64,000 bases of DNA from JAFGDI01 sp963667715 (GCA_963667715.1 OY763926.1:3224001-3288000), one strand, 5' to 3'. Numbered from the stretch's first letter, positions 10,673-21,400 are shown. The notes: generated from the sequence alone by a model not told the origin. Translations and numbers: made by a program.

Positions 10673-12052
10673 ATGTTTTATGATTTTGACGACAATTATT
10701 ATAATCCCGGCGAATGGTCAGACGCGGAATCCCAGGCAGAACAAGCTAGAGAATTCTACGAGAACGGCGACCTGGAAACAGCGATGAAAATGCTGAAATC
10801 CGCGATTAAGATAAATCCCGCCAATTCAGACTGGCTTTTCAATCTGGGCCTGACACTTGATACTCTCGGGCGTTTCAAAGAAGCTATCGAAGTATTTGAA
10901 CAAGCACGAAACAATAGCCCCAATGATCTGGAAATAATGAACTGCCTTGGCGTAGACTATACCAGAGTTGGCCAGTATGATTCTGCCCTGAAAACATTTG
11001 AAGAAATGGAAAAGGTAGATCCAAACTTTGAACCTTCATACTGCAACCGTATCATCACTTATACCGAAATGGGCCTACATGACAAAGCCGAACAGATGTT
11101 CTATCTTGCAAGAGATATAAAAGAACACTGTCCGCTTTGCTACTATAACATTGGTAACTCACTTTTTTTCAGACAGATGTACGATAAAGCCATCTGGTGC
11201 TGGCAGCAGACTCTGAAACTTGACCCTGAACATCCACAAATCGAATTCCGGATCGCACAGGCTTTGCGAGTAAGCGGTCAGGTAGAAATGGCACAACAGT
11301 ATTATATTAGTGCCCTGCGTACCGAACCGGGAAATACCAAGGTTCTTATGGACTATGGCTTATTGCTGCTGGAAAACAATGAACTTGGTAAAGCCAGAGA
11401 AAAATTCTACCGTGTACTTGAGCAAGACCCAAACAACGCCCAGGCCCATCATTATCTGGGTGAAATATTCCTGCAAAAAGGACGTATTGCCAGAGCTGTT
11501 GAATCATTCCTCAACGCATTAAAATATAACCATAATCTCGCCGGCCCGCATTTTAGGCTTGGTCAGTGCTATTTGAAACTGGGCCAAATCGCAAATGCCC
11601 GCGAGCACCTTATGGCAGAATACATGCTGGATGTTAATAACTGTAAAATACTCAACTCACTCGGCTGTATGCTGGAAGAAGTAGGCGCTACCCGCGAAGC
11701 GATAGATTGCCTGGAGCGAGCTGCTGCACGTAACGAAGAAGATTTCCAGACCCTATACAATCTCAGCCTCTGCTATTATCGCCACGAAATGTACGATTAT
11801 GCAATAAGTATTTCACAGCAAATACTAAAGATCAAGCCGCAACACGCTCATACATTGTACAATATCGCATTTTCATACCTGAAAACCGGTGATTTTAGCT
11901 CTGCAATGAAATATGCTGAAATGGGTATTAGGTTGTACGAACAGGATGATAAATTCAAACGTCTGTTCTATACGATCAAGATCAAAAAAGCCTGTCAGAC
12001 TATTAAGAACCCATACCATAAAGTATTTAAGATGCTCACTTTGAGCAAATAG
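10673..12052 (+). CDS. Tetratricopeptide-repeat protein
   Basis: The product (459 residues) is almost entirely TPR units of 34 residues, about twelve in a row, with the usual W-x2-L-G-x2-L-x8-A and final P signatures (for example DWLFNLGLTLDTLGRFKEAI). There is no signal peptide and no membrane segment, so it is probably cytoplasmic and a protein-protein scaffold. I chose the ATG at 10673 because GAGAGG lies 5-10 bases upstream. An in-frame ATG at 10589 would add 28 residues but has no ribosome site and an unlikely hydrophobic start. It ends 17 bases before the convergent MBL-fold gene. Partners cannot be named from the sequence. Confidence 0.85.
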   Translation: MFYDFDDNYYNPGEWSDAESQAEQAREFYENGDLETAMKMLKSAIKINPANSDWLFNLGLTLDTLGRFKEAIEVFEQARNNSPNDLEIMNCLGVDYTRVGQYDSALKTFEEMEKVDPNFEPSYCNRIITYTEMGLHDKAEQMFYLARDIKEHCPLCYYNIGNSLFFRQMYDKAIWCWQQTLKLDPEHPQIEFRIAQALRVSGQVEMAQQYYISALRTEPGNTKVLMDYGLLLLENNELGKAREKFYRVLEQDPNNAQAHHYLGEIFLQKGRIARAVESFLNALKYNHNLAGPHFRLGQCYLKLGQIANAREHLMAEYMLDVNNCKILNSLGCMLEEVGATREAIDCLERAAARNEEDFQTLYNLSLCYYRHEMYDYAISISQQILKIKPQHAHTLYNIAFSYLKTGDFSSAMKYAEMGIRLYEQDDKFKRLFYTIKIKKACQTIKNPYHKVFKMLTLSK

Positions 12053-12069
12053 TCGCTGGACAGCTAAGA

Positions 12070-12702
12070 TTACTGCAAATACTCATTCCACGATGCTTCC
12101 TGAGCTATCGTACTTGACATGCCGTGCCCAGGGTGAACACTGGTATCAGGAGGCAATACCATGAGCTTGTCCTTAATGGATGAAATGATCTGATTATAAT
12201 TACCACCTGGAAAATCAGTCCTGCCAATGGACCCGGCAAATAATGTATCACCAGTGATAGCAACATGTTCCTCTCTATTAAGGAAACAAATCCCCCCTGC
12301 CGTATGACCTGGTGTTTCAACTACTTCCAGCTTGAAATCATAAAAGGAAATAATATCACCTTCTTTAAGCAGTTCATCGGCCGCACCGGGCTTAACATTC
12401 AGGCCAAGCATAGCTGAAAGATTCTTCATCGGATCGGTGAGCATATCAGCATCTTTTGTACTAATTGCTACTTTTACGTCAGGGAAATGTTTTTTCAGGG
12501 TAGATATTCCGGCTATATGGTCGCTATGACCATGAGTCAACAATATCCGCACCGGGTTCCAATGCTGCTCGGTCAAAAAGCTCATAAGCACTTCTACTCC
12601 ATAGCCAGGGTCAACCAGCATACAATTATCGCTGTTTTCCGGACTGGTCAGAATATAACAATTCGTCTGATAATCACCTAATGCCAAGTGCCTTACGTAC
12701 AA
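12070..12702 (-). CDS. MBL-fold metallo-hydrolase (glyoxalase II-like)
   Basis: The 210-residue protein carries the complete metal-binding set of the metallo-beta-lactamase fold. It has THGHSDHIAG (about residues 56-65), ETPGHTAGG, the ITGDTLF aspartate and a C-terminal VHPGHG histidine. Its size and the YQTNCYIL opening fit the glyoxalase II-like family, which hydrolyses thioesters such as S-lactoylglutathione or persulfide substrates, but the true substrate is unknown. The start is TTG at 12702: GAAAGGGG lies 6 bases upstream, and no in-frame ATG is available. The nearby ATG at 12707 is in another frame and quickly meets a stop. The gene converges with the TPR gene. Confidence 0.88.
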   Translation of the reverse strand: MYVRHLALGDYQTNCYILTSPENSDNCMLVDPGYGVEVLMSFLTEQHWNPVRILLTHGHSDHIAGISTLKKHFPDVKVAISTKDADMLTDPMKNLSAMLGLNVKPGAADELLKEGDIISFYDFKLEVVETPGHTAGGICFLNREEHVAITGDTLFAGSIGRTDFPGGNYNQIISSIKDKLMVLPPDTSVHPGHGMSSTIAQEASWNEYLQ

Positions 12703-12907
12703 AACATACCCCTTTCACATATTGCAATTGTCGATAATTACAATAAAAGGAAATCATTCTCTAAATACATATGTTCACATAAACCTAAGTAAACACAACA
12801 GCCAGATTCTAGCGGAATAATCAGATATTGGCAAGATATTACCTTTTTTTCATATTATCTGGTACTTTTCACTGTGTATATTACAACCATTCAGATAAAA
12901 TACAGCC

Positions 12908-13390
12908 ATGATTCGGCGTGCTAAAATAACTGAAGATCAAATCCTCACGCATATATCCTTTGCTGCCAAAAATTATTGGAAATACCCAGAACAGTACCTG
13001 GAAGTATGGGGAAATGAACTTACTATTACCATGGAATACCTCCGGCAAAATGATGTTTTTATTATTGAGCGAAATATGGTTCCAGTAGGCTATTATTCTA
13101 TAGTCGAGCTAAAAAATGATATAGAAATTCATAATGATATAATTTCCAAAGGTATCTGGCTTGAGCACATGTTCCTTATTCCAGAGTATATTGGCAAAGG
13201 CCTTGGCACTGAAATGTTTGCCCACCTCCGGGATTATTGTCAGCAAATGCAATATAAAGAAGTTGGCATACTTGCCGACCCCAACGCCAAAGGATTCTAT
13301 GAGAAAATGGGCTGTAGTTATATCAGAGAAATACCATCGAATATCCAAGGACGAACAACACCATATTTAATATATAGCCCCACTATATGA
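12908..13390 (+). CDS. GNAT-family N-acetyltransferase
   Basis: The 160-residue protein shows the GNAT fold order. Motif A is WLEHMFLIPEYIGKGLGTEM (about residues 84-103), containing the acetyl-CoA pyrophosphate loop I-G-K-G-L-G. Motif B is ILADPNAKGFYEKMGC, followed by a C-terminal strand. Acetyl-CoA-dependent transfer to an amine is expected; the acceptor is not predictable. The gene ends 2 bases before the convergent PEGA lipoprotein gene, and no terminator is visible between them. Confidence 0.85.
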   Translation: MIRRAKITEDQILTHISFAAKNYWKYPEQYLEVWGNELTITMEYLRQNDVFIIERNMVPVGYYSIVELKNDIEIHNDIISKGIWLEHMFLIPEYIGKGLGTEMFAHLRDYCQQMQYKEVGILADPNAKGFYEKMGCSYIREIPSNIQGRTTPYLIYSPTI

Positions 13391-13392
13391 TA

Positions 13393-13908
13393 TTATTGGC
13401 GAAGTTCATGGGCCTGCTCACCGATTTGTCTTACCTGCTCTTTAATATCTGATACCTGATCAGTTATAGTCTGAAAAACAGTACTGGGCCCGGAAGTATC
13501 CCCTGACTTTCCAGATGAAGCTTCAACAGGATGGAGCTTGATACTGTGAGCCACTACTTCATCTGATTTTGTACTCAGATAACCAATAAACGGATGGTAA
13601 CCATCTTTTGTGATCCTGACCTTCACATAGTTAATACTTTTAACAACACTTTCAGTAGTACTATATGAATAGTTCTTTATCTTACTTACCTTAGTAATAA
13701 CCATCACTGGCTGGTCATCGAAAGGGGTAAGCCCCAGATCAGTGGTCTGAAATGCAGAAGGCATTTGCAATTGATACACGCGGGCACCCTCAGGTTCTGT
13801 AGTAACAGAAATACTGCGTGTTTCATATTTAACTTTTAATTCTGGTTTATTACTGCAACCGCAAACAAATAGCAAACCAACTAATAATACTGATAATATA
13901 CACTTCAT
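13393..13908 (-). CDS. PEGA-domain lipoprotein
   Basis: The 171-residue product has a short lipoprotein signal ending FVCGC (lipobox cysteine at about residue 18). A PEGA domain follows, with SVTTEPEGARVY (about residues 34-45) and the later KVRITKDGYHPF strand. PEGA modules are surface beta-sandwich domains found on lipoproteins and next to signalling domains. The last 35 residues (TITDQVSDIKEQVRQIGEQ) look like an amphipathic or coiled-coil tail. It probably sits in the cell envelope as a structural or binding protein. Confidence 0.75.
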   Translation of the reverse strand: MKCILSVLLVGLLFVCGCSNKPELKVKYETRSISVTTEPEGARVYQLQMPSAFQTTDLGLTPFDDQPVMVITKVSKIKNYSYSTTESVVKSINYVKVRITKDGYHPFIGYLSTKSDEVVAHSIKLHPVEASSGKSGDTSGPSTVFQTITDQVSDIKEQVRQIGEQAHELRQ

Positions 13909-14113
13909 TCTAATACTCCCTGATCAGTCAAACCATTATATAATCAATCGATAATATATAAGACGTAGTATAATAGAATTTGTTACTTATAAAATAATAT
14001 ACTACTAGTAATAACGATAAATACCAAGCTGTAAAGCACTTTTTTCATACAATTATTTCACACCAGATTACAATTTTGTCGCACAAAACCATCTATTTAG
14101 CTTAAAAATGGGC

Positions 14114-14129
14114 TGGCATAGTATTTGCT
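14114..14129 (+). promoter_or_regulatory. Sigma-54 (RpoN) promoter of the FeoC-like gene
   Basis: TGGCATAGTATTTGCT matches the full -24/-12 consensus TGGCAYRNNNNTTGCW at every fixed position, with the GG and GC doublets at the required distance. It points to a start near 14141, 30 bases before the FeoC-like ATG. Sigma-54 promoters need an AAA+ activator; none is encoded in the window and no enhancer repeat was recognised upstream. Confidence 0.75.
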
Positions 14130-14170
14130 ACCTATATAGTGGCAATAACCATAATACAGGAGAGAATATT

Positions 14171-14434
14171 ATGCCACAAGAGAAGCTGGAAATGATAATG
14201 AAGTATCTTACGCCCAAAAGGATGGCGTCAATAGGGAATATAGCTAATGCTCTGGAACTGGAACCTGAAGTAATAATACCTATGATCCAGCATCTGGAGA
14301 ACGAGGGCAAAGTACGGCTGGCAACATCTGGTTGCTCCAGCGATTGCAGCTCTTGCAGTTCATGCGGAAGCGAAACATCAACAGCCCCTGCAATTACAGA
14401 GCGGACAATCGCGATATCACTGGTTTTAAAATAA
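14171..14434 (+). CDS. FeoC-like winged-helix protein with Cys cluster
   Basis: The 87-residue product begins with a small winged helix (residues 1-50: MKYLTPKRMASIGNIANALE ... MIQHLENEGKV), followed by the cysteine cluster C-x3-C-x2-C-x2-C (CSSDCSSCSSCG). This is the FeoC plan, in which the cysteines bind an oxygen-sensitive iron-sulfur cluster and the protein regulates ferrous iron uptake by FeoB. No feoA or feoB lies in the window, so the target is unknown. ATG 14171 is preceded by AGGAGA 8 bases upstream. An upstream in-frame ATG at 14108 lies before the sigma-54 promoter and cannot be used from that transcript. A terminator follows directly, so it is a single-gene unit. Confidence 0.65.
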   Translation: MPQEKLEMIMKYLTPKRMASIGNIANALELEPEVIIPMIQHLENEGKVRLATSGCSSDCSSCSSCGSETSTAPAITERTIAISLVLK

Positions 14435-14438
14435 AAAA

Positions 14439-14475
14439 GCCGGGGTGATACAATCTCACTCCCGGCATTTATATT
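14439..14475 (+). terminator. Intrinsic terminator of the FeoC-like gene
   Basis: GCCGGG-(G)TGA pairs with TCA-C-T-CCCGGC around a 7-base loop and is followed by ATTTATATTTT, 5 bases after the stop codon. Confidence 0.8.
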
Positions 14476-14521
14476 TTGTAAAAGTTTGCAGTAGTTTTCT
14501 AGCTATATACAAGCACCTGTG

Positions 14522-16546
14522 TTATCTGGCTTTATGGTTATTAATAAGCTTTAAAACCCTGAGCACTTCAGCTACACTCCAGGCCTGAGCGATACAGCCC
14601 TTTGGCCTGTGTGGAAAATCACCATCAAAGATCTCAGCTATACTGCCGATACATCCACCAGAGCGAGCATGTTCTATCATTGGGCTCAAATATTCATAAG
14701 CCTGTCTGCGTGAACATTCTGAATAATCATTCACCTTCAGGAATGCTTCAACAAACGGGCCCATAAGCCATCCCCAAACAGTTCCCTGATGATAACCGCT
14801 ATCACGACTGAACTGATCACCCCCATACCAACCGCGATATCTGCTATCGAGTGGGCTAAGACTACGTAAGCCAAATGGGGTAAGCAGCTGATCTTTAACA
14901 ACATTTACGACACTGCTGGCAATATCAGCTGGTAAACAGGTAAATGGCAAAGAAACCGCCATTATCTGATTTGGCCTGATAGCAGCATCCGGCGTGCCGT
15001 CTGGATAAATAAAATCATATAAACAGTTAGATTCCGGATTCCAGAAACGGTTAACAAATGAGTCAGCCGCTTTTTCCGCCCTATCCTGATATATTTTTCG
15101 TTCAGCACTACTATTTGCCGTCTCTTCCATAATCCTGAGAGCATTATACCAGAGAGCATTTATTTCCACTGCTTTACCATAGCGAGGTGTAAAGGATATT
15201 CCATTACACTTGGCATCCATCCAGGTAAGCTGGGTGTCTGGGTCACCGCCAGTAATGAGCCCATCATTATCAGCGTGGATATTGTCTCTGGTGCCCATAT
15301 GGTAGAACTCGACAATCTCCTTGAGCATAGGTCTGAACTTTGTCCTGAACAGCTTTAGATCACTGGTAGCCTGTAAATACTGCCAAGCGGCATTAACAAA
15401 CCATAGCGAAGCATCAATACTATTATAATGAGGCGGATTGCCATAGTCATCAAATCGGTTTGGTATCTGGCCACCATCTAAAACATTGCCAAAAGTCTCA
15501 AGAACCTCCCTGGCCTCGTCAAAACGGCCTGTAGAGAGTAAAGTACCAGGTAGAGCAATGAAAGTATCTCGGCCCCAATCTGCAAACCAGTGGTAACCGG
15601 CAAGAATACTGGCTGAAACCTGAGTATTGCTAACTGCACGCCTGACAACCATTTGGTCAGCCGCCAGAACGAGTAGTTTTTCCTCTTCATTAGAAGCTTT
15701 GGCCTTTTCATAAAGATCGTTACGCCTTTTCTGACGGGCAGTGCGAACTTCATCCAGGCTAAGGCTCATATCTTTAGCACCACCACTGCCAGCCGATGCT
15801 GAGATAACAAGCGAGATAGTATCGTCACCAGTGATAGTCCGATGGAAAGAACCAACAGCACATACATCTTCATGATCCTGCTGACCACGAAATGCATCAA
15901 CCCGGTATTTCATAGAATACCACCAGTTACTATCCTGCTCAAAATAGCCGCCCGGCATAGTCATATGAGCCGCCGGGCCATTTGGATCAAGATGATGAAC
16001 CGTGACAATGTCATTGTCATAACGAACATTTAGTGGCACTGAAGCATTCTGCATAGCATGGAAGTCACGTAAAACCAGCATTGGTGAAATCGTAATACTG
16101 GCAGTTTTACTCCCTAAGCCGGAAAAACTATAGGAAACAACCGCCCGGTCAGTTTCATAGCAGAGATAAATACTTTTTTCGACTTCTACGCCATCAAGGT
16201 CATAATAGAAATGCACACCACTATCTGAACGGAATTTTTTAAGATATTGGAATCCCTTAGGATGAATACAATCTGAAAACTCAAAGCTGGATATATCGTA
16301 TGACTTATCAGCAATATTTACGGACTCCAATAGATTGCCAACGGTAACTATTCTTTCCACCGGCGGACGCAAAGATGCGGTTAAAATACCATGATAGCGA
16401 CGGGTATTACAGCCGATGATCGTACCTGAAGAATAACTTCCGCGGCTATTGGTTATCAGCCACTCTTTTTCAAGTAAAACATCCAGATCATCTGGATCAA
16501 TTATAATTTCTTTATAATCCATTGTCTGCTCACTTAACTGACTCAT
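14522..16546 (-). CDS. Glycogen debranching enzyme (amylo-alpha-1,6-glucosidase type, GH133)
   Basis: The protein (674 residues) has an N-terminal GDE domain (WLITNSRGSYSSGTIIGCNTR near residue 30, with RRYHGIL just after). Its C-terminal (alpha/alpha)6 barrel contains GYHWFADWGRDTFIALPG (about residues 320-337). It should remove alpha-1,6 glucose branches of glycogen or maltodextrin in the cytoplasm. I prefer ATG 16546 because GGAG lies 7 bases upstream. The ATG at 16552 is in frame but overlaps that ribosome site. No other glycogen genes are near. It faces the FeoC-like gene and may share the hairpin at 14439-14475 as a two-way barrier. Confidence 0.9.
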   Translation of the reverse strand: MSQLSEQTMDYKEIIIDPDDLDVLLEKEWLITNSRGSYSSGTIIGCNTRRYHGILTASLRPPVERIVTVGNLLESVNIADKSYDISSFEFSDCIHPKGFQYLKKFRSDSGVHFYYDLDGVEVEKSIYLCYETDRAVVSYSFSGLGSKTASITISPMLVLRDFHAMQNASVPLNVRYDNDIVTVHHLDPNGPAAHMTMPGGYFEQDSNWWYSMKYRVDAFRGQQDHEDVCAVGSFHRTITGDDTISLVISASAGSGGAKDMSLSLDEVRTARQKRRNDLYEKAKASNEEEKLLVLAADQMVVRRAVSNTQVSASILAGYHWFADWGRDTFIALPGTLLSTGRFDEAREVLETFGNVLDGGQIPNRFDDYGNPPHYNSIDASLWFVNAAWQYLQATSDLKLFRTKFRPMLKEIVEFYHMGTRDNIHADNDGLITGGDPDTQLTWMDAKCNGISFTPRYGKAVEINALWYNALRIMEETANSSAERKIYQDRAEKAADSFVNRFWNPESNCLYDFIYPDGTPDAAIRPNQIMAVSLPFTCLPADIASSVVNVVKDQLLTPFGLRSLSPLDSRYRGWYGGDQFSRDSGYHQGTVWGWLMGPFVEAFLKVNDYSECSRRQAYEYLSPMIEHARSGGCIGSIAEIFDGDFPHRPKGCIAQAWSVAEVLRVLKLINNHKAR

Positions 16547-16767
16547 CAGCATTCTCCATCTAACTCTTTATGATCAAATAATTTAGGCAGGCTGAAACAC
16601 TAAGTCCCATATTTCAAATACGGTGTCTGCTATTGTTTATTTATATCGGATAAAACAGATGGATAATTAACTTAATTACTACGGTTATGTCATAAAACAT
16701 TCATATTAAAACACTATAATCAGCATAACACTAACTACGCTATAAACACTTACACATTAACAACTTA

Positions 16768-17271
16768 CTACACCTTACGCGTATCATACGCCCAGTGCAG
16801 CAAGGCCTGTCTCTGGCGTTTTCTGCAATCGAGATCGCCGGGCTTACAATGATGCCGCAACTGTGCCAGGTGTCGCACCATAGCCTTCCAGCGTTTAATC
16901 TGGCGGGCATCATCTTCACAACGACGGCCCATATAATAGCGACAATACCACTGAAACCAGCCGCGAGGGTCATTAGCCCAAATCCAACCCTTCTCCTGCC
17001 AGTAGCTAAGCGGCTTTGATGCATTAACACCAAAAAAGTTCAATTCCGGCATATGCCGTTGTGAACACAGCTTCGCCTTGGCAAACCAATTCTTCGGAAA
17101 CTCATCCTGACAATCGGTCATATACTTACCACCAAAAATACCAAGCTCCAACATCATTCTAGGAGTAAGCTGTGGTTTGAACTGAATATGAAAATTCCTG
17201 CCTTTGGGCTCGGTAAGCTCATACTCATACCCCTGCTGCATTAGGTCATTTACTACTATTTTCTTGTTCAT
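16768..17271 (-). CDS. Conserved protein of unknown function
   Basis: The 167-residue product is rich in Trp, Arg and aromatic residues, with a central conserved-looking segment (DPRGWFQWYCRYYMGRR, then DDARQIKRWKAMVRHLAQLR) and a basic C-terminus. I recall similar proteins from diverse bacteria, always uncharacterised. There is no signal peptide or membrane helix, so it is probably cytoplasmic. The basic, Trp-rich character would fit nucleic acid binding, but that is a guess. It lies alone between the debranching enzyme and corA, all on the minus strand. Confidence 0.7.
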   Translation of the reverse strand: MNKKIVVNDLMQQGYEYELTEPKGRNFHIQFKPQLTPRMMLELGIFGGKYMTDCQDEFPKNWFAKAKLCSQRHMPELNFFGVNASKPLSYWQEKGWIWANDPRGWFQWYCRYYMGRRCEDDARQIKRWKAMVRHLAQLRHHCKPGDLDCRKRQRQALLHWAYDTRKV

Positions 17272-17341
17272 TATCAGCCTGTCATATTAAATGTGTAAAG
17301 TTTACTTATTATAGCAGTCAGATACATAAACATTCCCGACA

Positions 17342-18406
17342 CTACCACCATTTTTTCATTTTGAAAAGTGCCAGCATAATTACAGCGATCATAAACATAG
17401 CTGATAATGCTGTAAAATATCCGTACCTGAAACTAAGCTCCGGTATATACTCAAAATTCATACCGTAAATACCGGCAATAAACGTCATAGGAATAAAGAC
17501 AGCCGACATAATAGTGAGCACCTTCATTATCTGGTTCATATTATTGCCTATGGTCGAAGCGTACAGATCAAACAAACTAGCCACACCTTCGCGGGCATCA
17601 GCCACAGCGTCAAGAATTTGTTTAACATGGTCATCAACATCACGCAAATACGGCATAGTTACTGAACTGATAAGTTCTGAGTCATTCTGAAGCAGACTGA
17701 ACATCATATCTCTAACTGGCCATGTAACCCTTTTAAGGAAATTAACCTCACTTTTCACTTCATGTATCTGGCGAAGTGTAGCCTTATCAGGATTTGAGCC
17801 AACAACCTCATTCAGGTCATCTATTCTCTCTTCTAGTATCTCTACTACATGAAAATAGTTATCGACAATACAATCCAGCAGTGCATAGAAAAGATAGCTG
17901 GAATCGCCAGCTCTAACTTTGCCGCGAGACTGTCTGATACGACTGCGGATTGGATCAAAAACATCACCAGCTCTTTCTTGAAATGTAATAACCCAGTTAT
18001 CGACCAGAAGCATACTAACCTGCTCTTCAGCAATTGACAGCTTCGCTCGATCACAGGATAGCATTTTAACAGTCAGATAAAGATAACCGCTGAATTCATC
18101 AACTTTGGGACGCTGAGCTGTATTAACAATATCTTCAAGTAGTAAATGGTGAATATCAAACTTTTCACCAATGGCCGCAATAAGCTCAGTATTAGCTACG
18201 CCGTTGACATTTAGCCAATTAACCTTACTGCTATCTTTGGTCTTATTTATAGTCTCCAAACTATTAAGCGACTTTTCTTCTAAAAAGCTGCCGTCATATT
18301 CAAAATGGTAAAGATCAACAACGGACTTGCTCTCGCCGCCGATATGCATAAGGGTACCTGGCGGCAAACCTTGCTTTTTAGACATTCGTTTCTTAATTCG
18401 ACTCAT
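17342..18406 (-). CDS. corA: CorA-family magnesium/cobalt channel
   Basis: The 354-residue protein has the long alpha/beta cytoplasmic domain, the extended stalk helix and two C-terminal membrane helices of CorA. The signature GMN is present in AGIYGMNFEYIPE (about residues 310-322) after the first helix. CorA pentamers carry Mg2+ (and Co2+ or Ni2+) across the inner membrane. Its ATG overlaps the last 14 bases of the upstream channel gene, so the two are almost certainly co-transcribed and translationally coupled. Pairing an ion channel with a mechanosensitive channel suggests shared control during osmotic or ionic stress (inference). Confidence 0.93.
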   Translation of the reverse strand: MSRIKKRMSKKQGLPPGTLMHIGGESKSVVDLYHFEYDGSFLEEKSLNSLETINKTKDSSKVNWLNVNGVANTELIAAIGEKFDIHHLLLEDIVNTAQRPKVDEFSGYLYLTVKMLSCDRAKLSIAEEQVSMLLVDNWVITFQERAGDVFDPIRSRIRQSRGKVRAGDSSYLFYALLDCIVDNYFHVVEILEERIDDLNEVVGSNPDKATLRQIHEVKSEVNFLKRVTWPVRDMMFSLLQNDSELISSVTMPYLRDVDDHVKQILDAVADAREGVASLFDLYASTIGNNMNQIMKVLTIMSAVFIPMTFIAGIYGMNFEYIPELSFRYGYFTALSAMFMIAVIMLALFKMKKWW

Positions 18407-21400
18407 TATTACCGCCCTCTATATTGGTTGATTCACTATCTGTAGGCGTCACTTGTGGAGCTGTTACCAATGGTCGTTCCATCCTGATTGGGAAAGGTTC
18501 ACAATTTACACTGCGAATATGCAAATCACGCTGCGGGAAGGCAATCTCGATCTTTTCCTTACGGAATTCAGAATCTATCGCACAGTTAACTCCGTGCCAA
18601 ACTTCGAGATAATCTTCCATATCGTTTATATATACCCTAAGCTCAAAATCAAGACAGCTATCACCAAAACCACGGAAAATGATAGTTGGCTTAGGCTTCC
18701 ATACAACCCCCTTACGGAACCGGGCAATACGCATAAGCGTCTTTTCCACCTTTTCAATATCAGAACCATAAGCAACGCCAACCTTGAAAACAATACGATT
18801 AAGGTTATCTGACAAAGTCCAGTTGATTAACTTGCCAGTGATAAATTCCTTATTCGGAATAATAAGTTCTCGTCTATCCCAACAGTTAATAGTTGTTGAA
18901 CGAGTGTTTATATGTGTAACCTTTCCGCTTACCTCACCAACTGTAACAATATCCCCCACACGCATTGGCTGTTCAAAGAGTAGGATGAGACCAGACATGA
19001 AATTAGCAAATATCTCCTGCAGGCCAAAACCTAAACCTACAGTAAAAGCAGCAGCAAGCCATTGTACTTCACCCCAGCCTATTCCTATTTCAGCAAACGA
19101 CCAGAATACACCAACAATAACAATTACATATCTGGTTAATGCCAGAATAGCAAAACGAGTTCCTTCCTTATTAGATATTGACTTTAACAGGGTAATATTG
19201 ATCAGACCTGAAATATTCCTGGCCATAAGTATTGTAATAATAAAAATAGAAAGTGAGCTTAGTACTGACGCCAATGTTACCCACTCTCCAACTCCATCAT
19301 CACCAGTAACCTGCCAGAGCTGTTTCTTATCGAGCACTGCCAAGGCAGGGAATACATCTCTAAAGATCACCAGCAAAGAAATGAGATAACCGAAAGACAA
19401 TACAAATCGCATAAACCGACATATCTGATCACAATAATCACCCACCTCCTCTTCTGAAAATTCCTCTTCATCAGAAATATCATGAGTGCCTTTTTTCTTT
19501 TCCATATGCCTGGTAATGATTTTCTTACGTGAGATCTGTATTCTGCGATTAGCCAATGAGTATATAAGCACAAAGACCAAACCAGAACCAAAAGCAGCGA
19601 ACATTCTGGCTTCCAACTTCCAGGCAGCATAAAAATATCCCTGCCAGGCTATTACTGCAAGCGATAAGGGTGTAATAATAGATATAAAGCAAATAATGTT
19701 CTGGAAAGTAAGAAAACGACGCTCAACACTTACCAGATATCTACCCATAACACCTTTATTAGGATAAAGCAAAATCGTCAAATATAGAGAGAATAAGACC
19801 ATTATCACTAAAAACACTAGACGACTGAACTGGTATTTCAAATCGGCATCTTCTAAATTATGCTGGAGATAGAGAATCAATAGCAAGGGCTGTAATATAA
19901 AAATAAACCAACTGCTTAGTGTAAATACTGCCTTGGCAATATTCTGACTATAACCGAAATGTGACATAGCAAGGCCATTGTTAACAAAAATATTACGCAG
20001 AGGCAACAAGACAATATCGTACAGTGCAAGACTAAGGCAGGCAGATGCCAGATGAAGAACAAATTCATTACCGCCTGCGCCGTTTTGGAGTGTCCAGCCC
20101 ATAATATAGATCATAAGTGGTATAGGCACACTATAGAAAATGGTTAAAAGAAGTACTTCAAAGGTCAAGGTAAGGCTGTCAGTCTCTGGAATCAGCACTT
20201 TAGCAGCAATCTCATGCATCTTCCGCCGGTTGAGATACCTGATCATAAATGACAGAATTAGCAAAAGCCATAGACATACACTATGAATAATACTATTTTT
20301 AATTCCAGCTGCCAAAGCCTGTAACGCTTGCCATAAATTAGTGACTGAAAATATATGCTTTATCTCCGGACCTACCTGACGGAAAGAATCCAGCGAAATA
20401 GGCTGGGCATTTTTTACCCATAAGATATGTTCATTAATGAAATTCTCGTATTTCCTGAACTGAGTAATAAACTCGCGTTCCTTATCATCTATTGCGGTAA
20501 GAATACTACTATAACTATTGAAATTGGAAACCAGAGTTTCCAGATTACTGCGGCGAGTTGTTAACAGCTCTTCGACTTTGACAGCTAGATCCTGACGCTC
20601 CCGGCCTTCTGGTAGATCGACTTCAAACATTACCAAGGCTACAGCATCGGAAATAATATCAAGCTTCGACTTCTGTTCATCATAATCCAACAGCTCAAAC
20701 ATCGTCTGCGACATTTCCTCCAGACGAGCTTTAATATTACGCTTATTAGCATTGATATCCGGTAAATTTAATCTTTTATTATTCAGTAGATAACCAATTG
20801 CAGTTGTTTGGCCGGAAACGCTAACCCTTTTACTAAGCTGGTCATAATCAGCTGTCAGCCCCTGAAGCTTTTCGTCGATCTCCTTTTGCAGAACACCGGC
20901 TTTCTCGATCTTCACTGCTATTTCGACCTGTTTTTTTGCAATTTCTAGGTTTTCCTGCGAAAGATTAGTAAGAATCGGATAATTTGAGGCTACTTCAGTA
21001 GCAACCTCTTGGGCCTGCCTACTGGCCGTCTGAGCTTCCTTCTTACGTCTTTCATTTACCAGCTCTTCCCACTTCTTCACCTGTTCTGTAAGTACCTGCT
21101 GTTTCTTTGCATAATAATCTCGTTTTATAGTTAGTAAATCACCACGAGCATTATACATAGCCAGCTCAGATTCCAACGATGAAGCCTTTGCCTTTAAGGA
21201 ATCTTCTGTCAAAGTCTTCAGAACATTACTTGCCTGCTTTATTTCATCAAGGCTTAAGTCAGTACTTACATCAACACTTTTATCAGAAGACTTTAGTAAC
21301 TGGTCATTTATGGCAATTATCTCTTTAGGGATCTCAGTTCTTCTGGTAGCGCGCCTCTGTGGCTCATTTGCCAAAGCTGACGATTCTTTCTGTATCTGAC

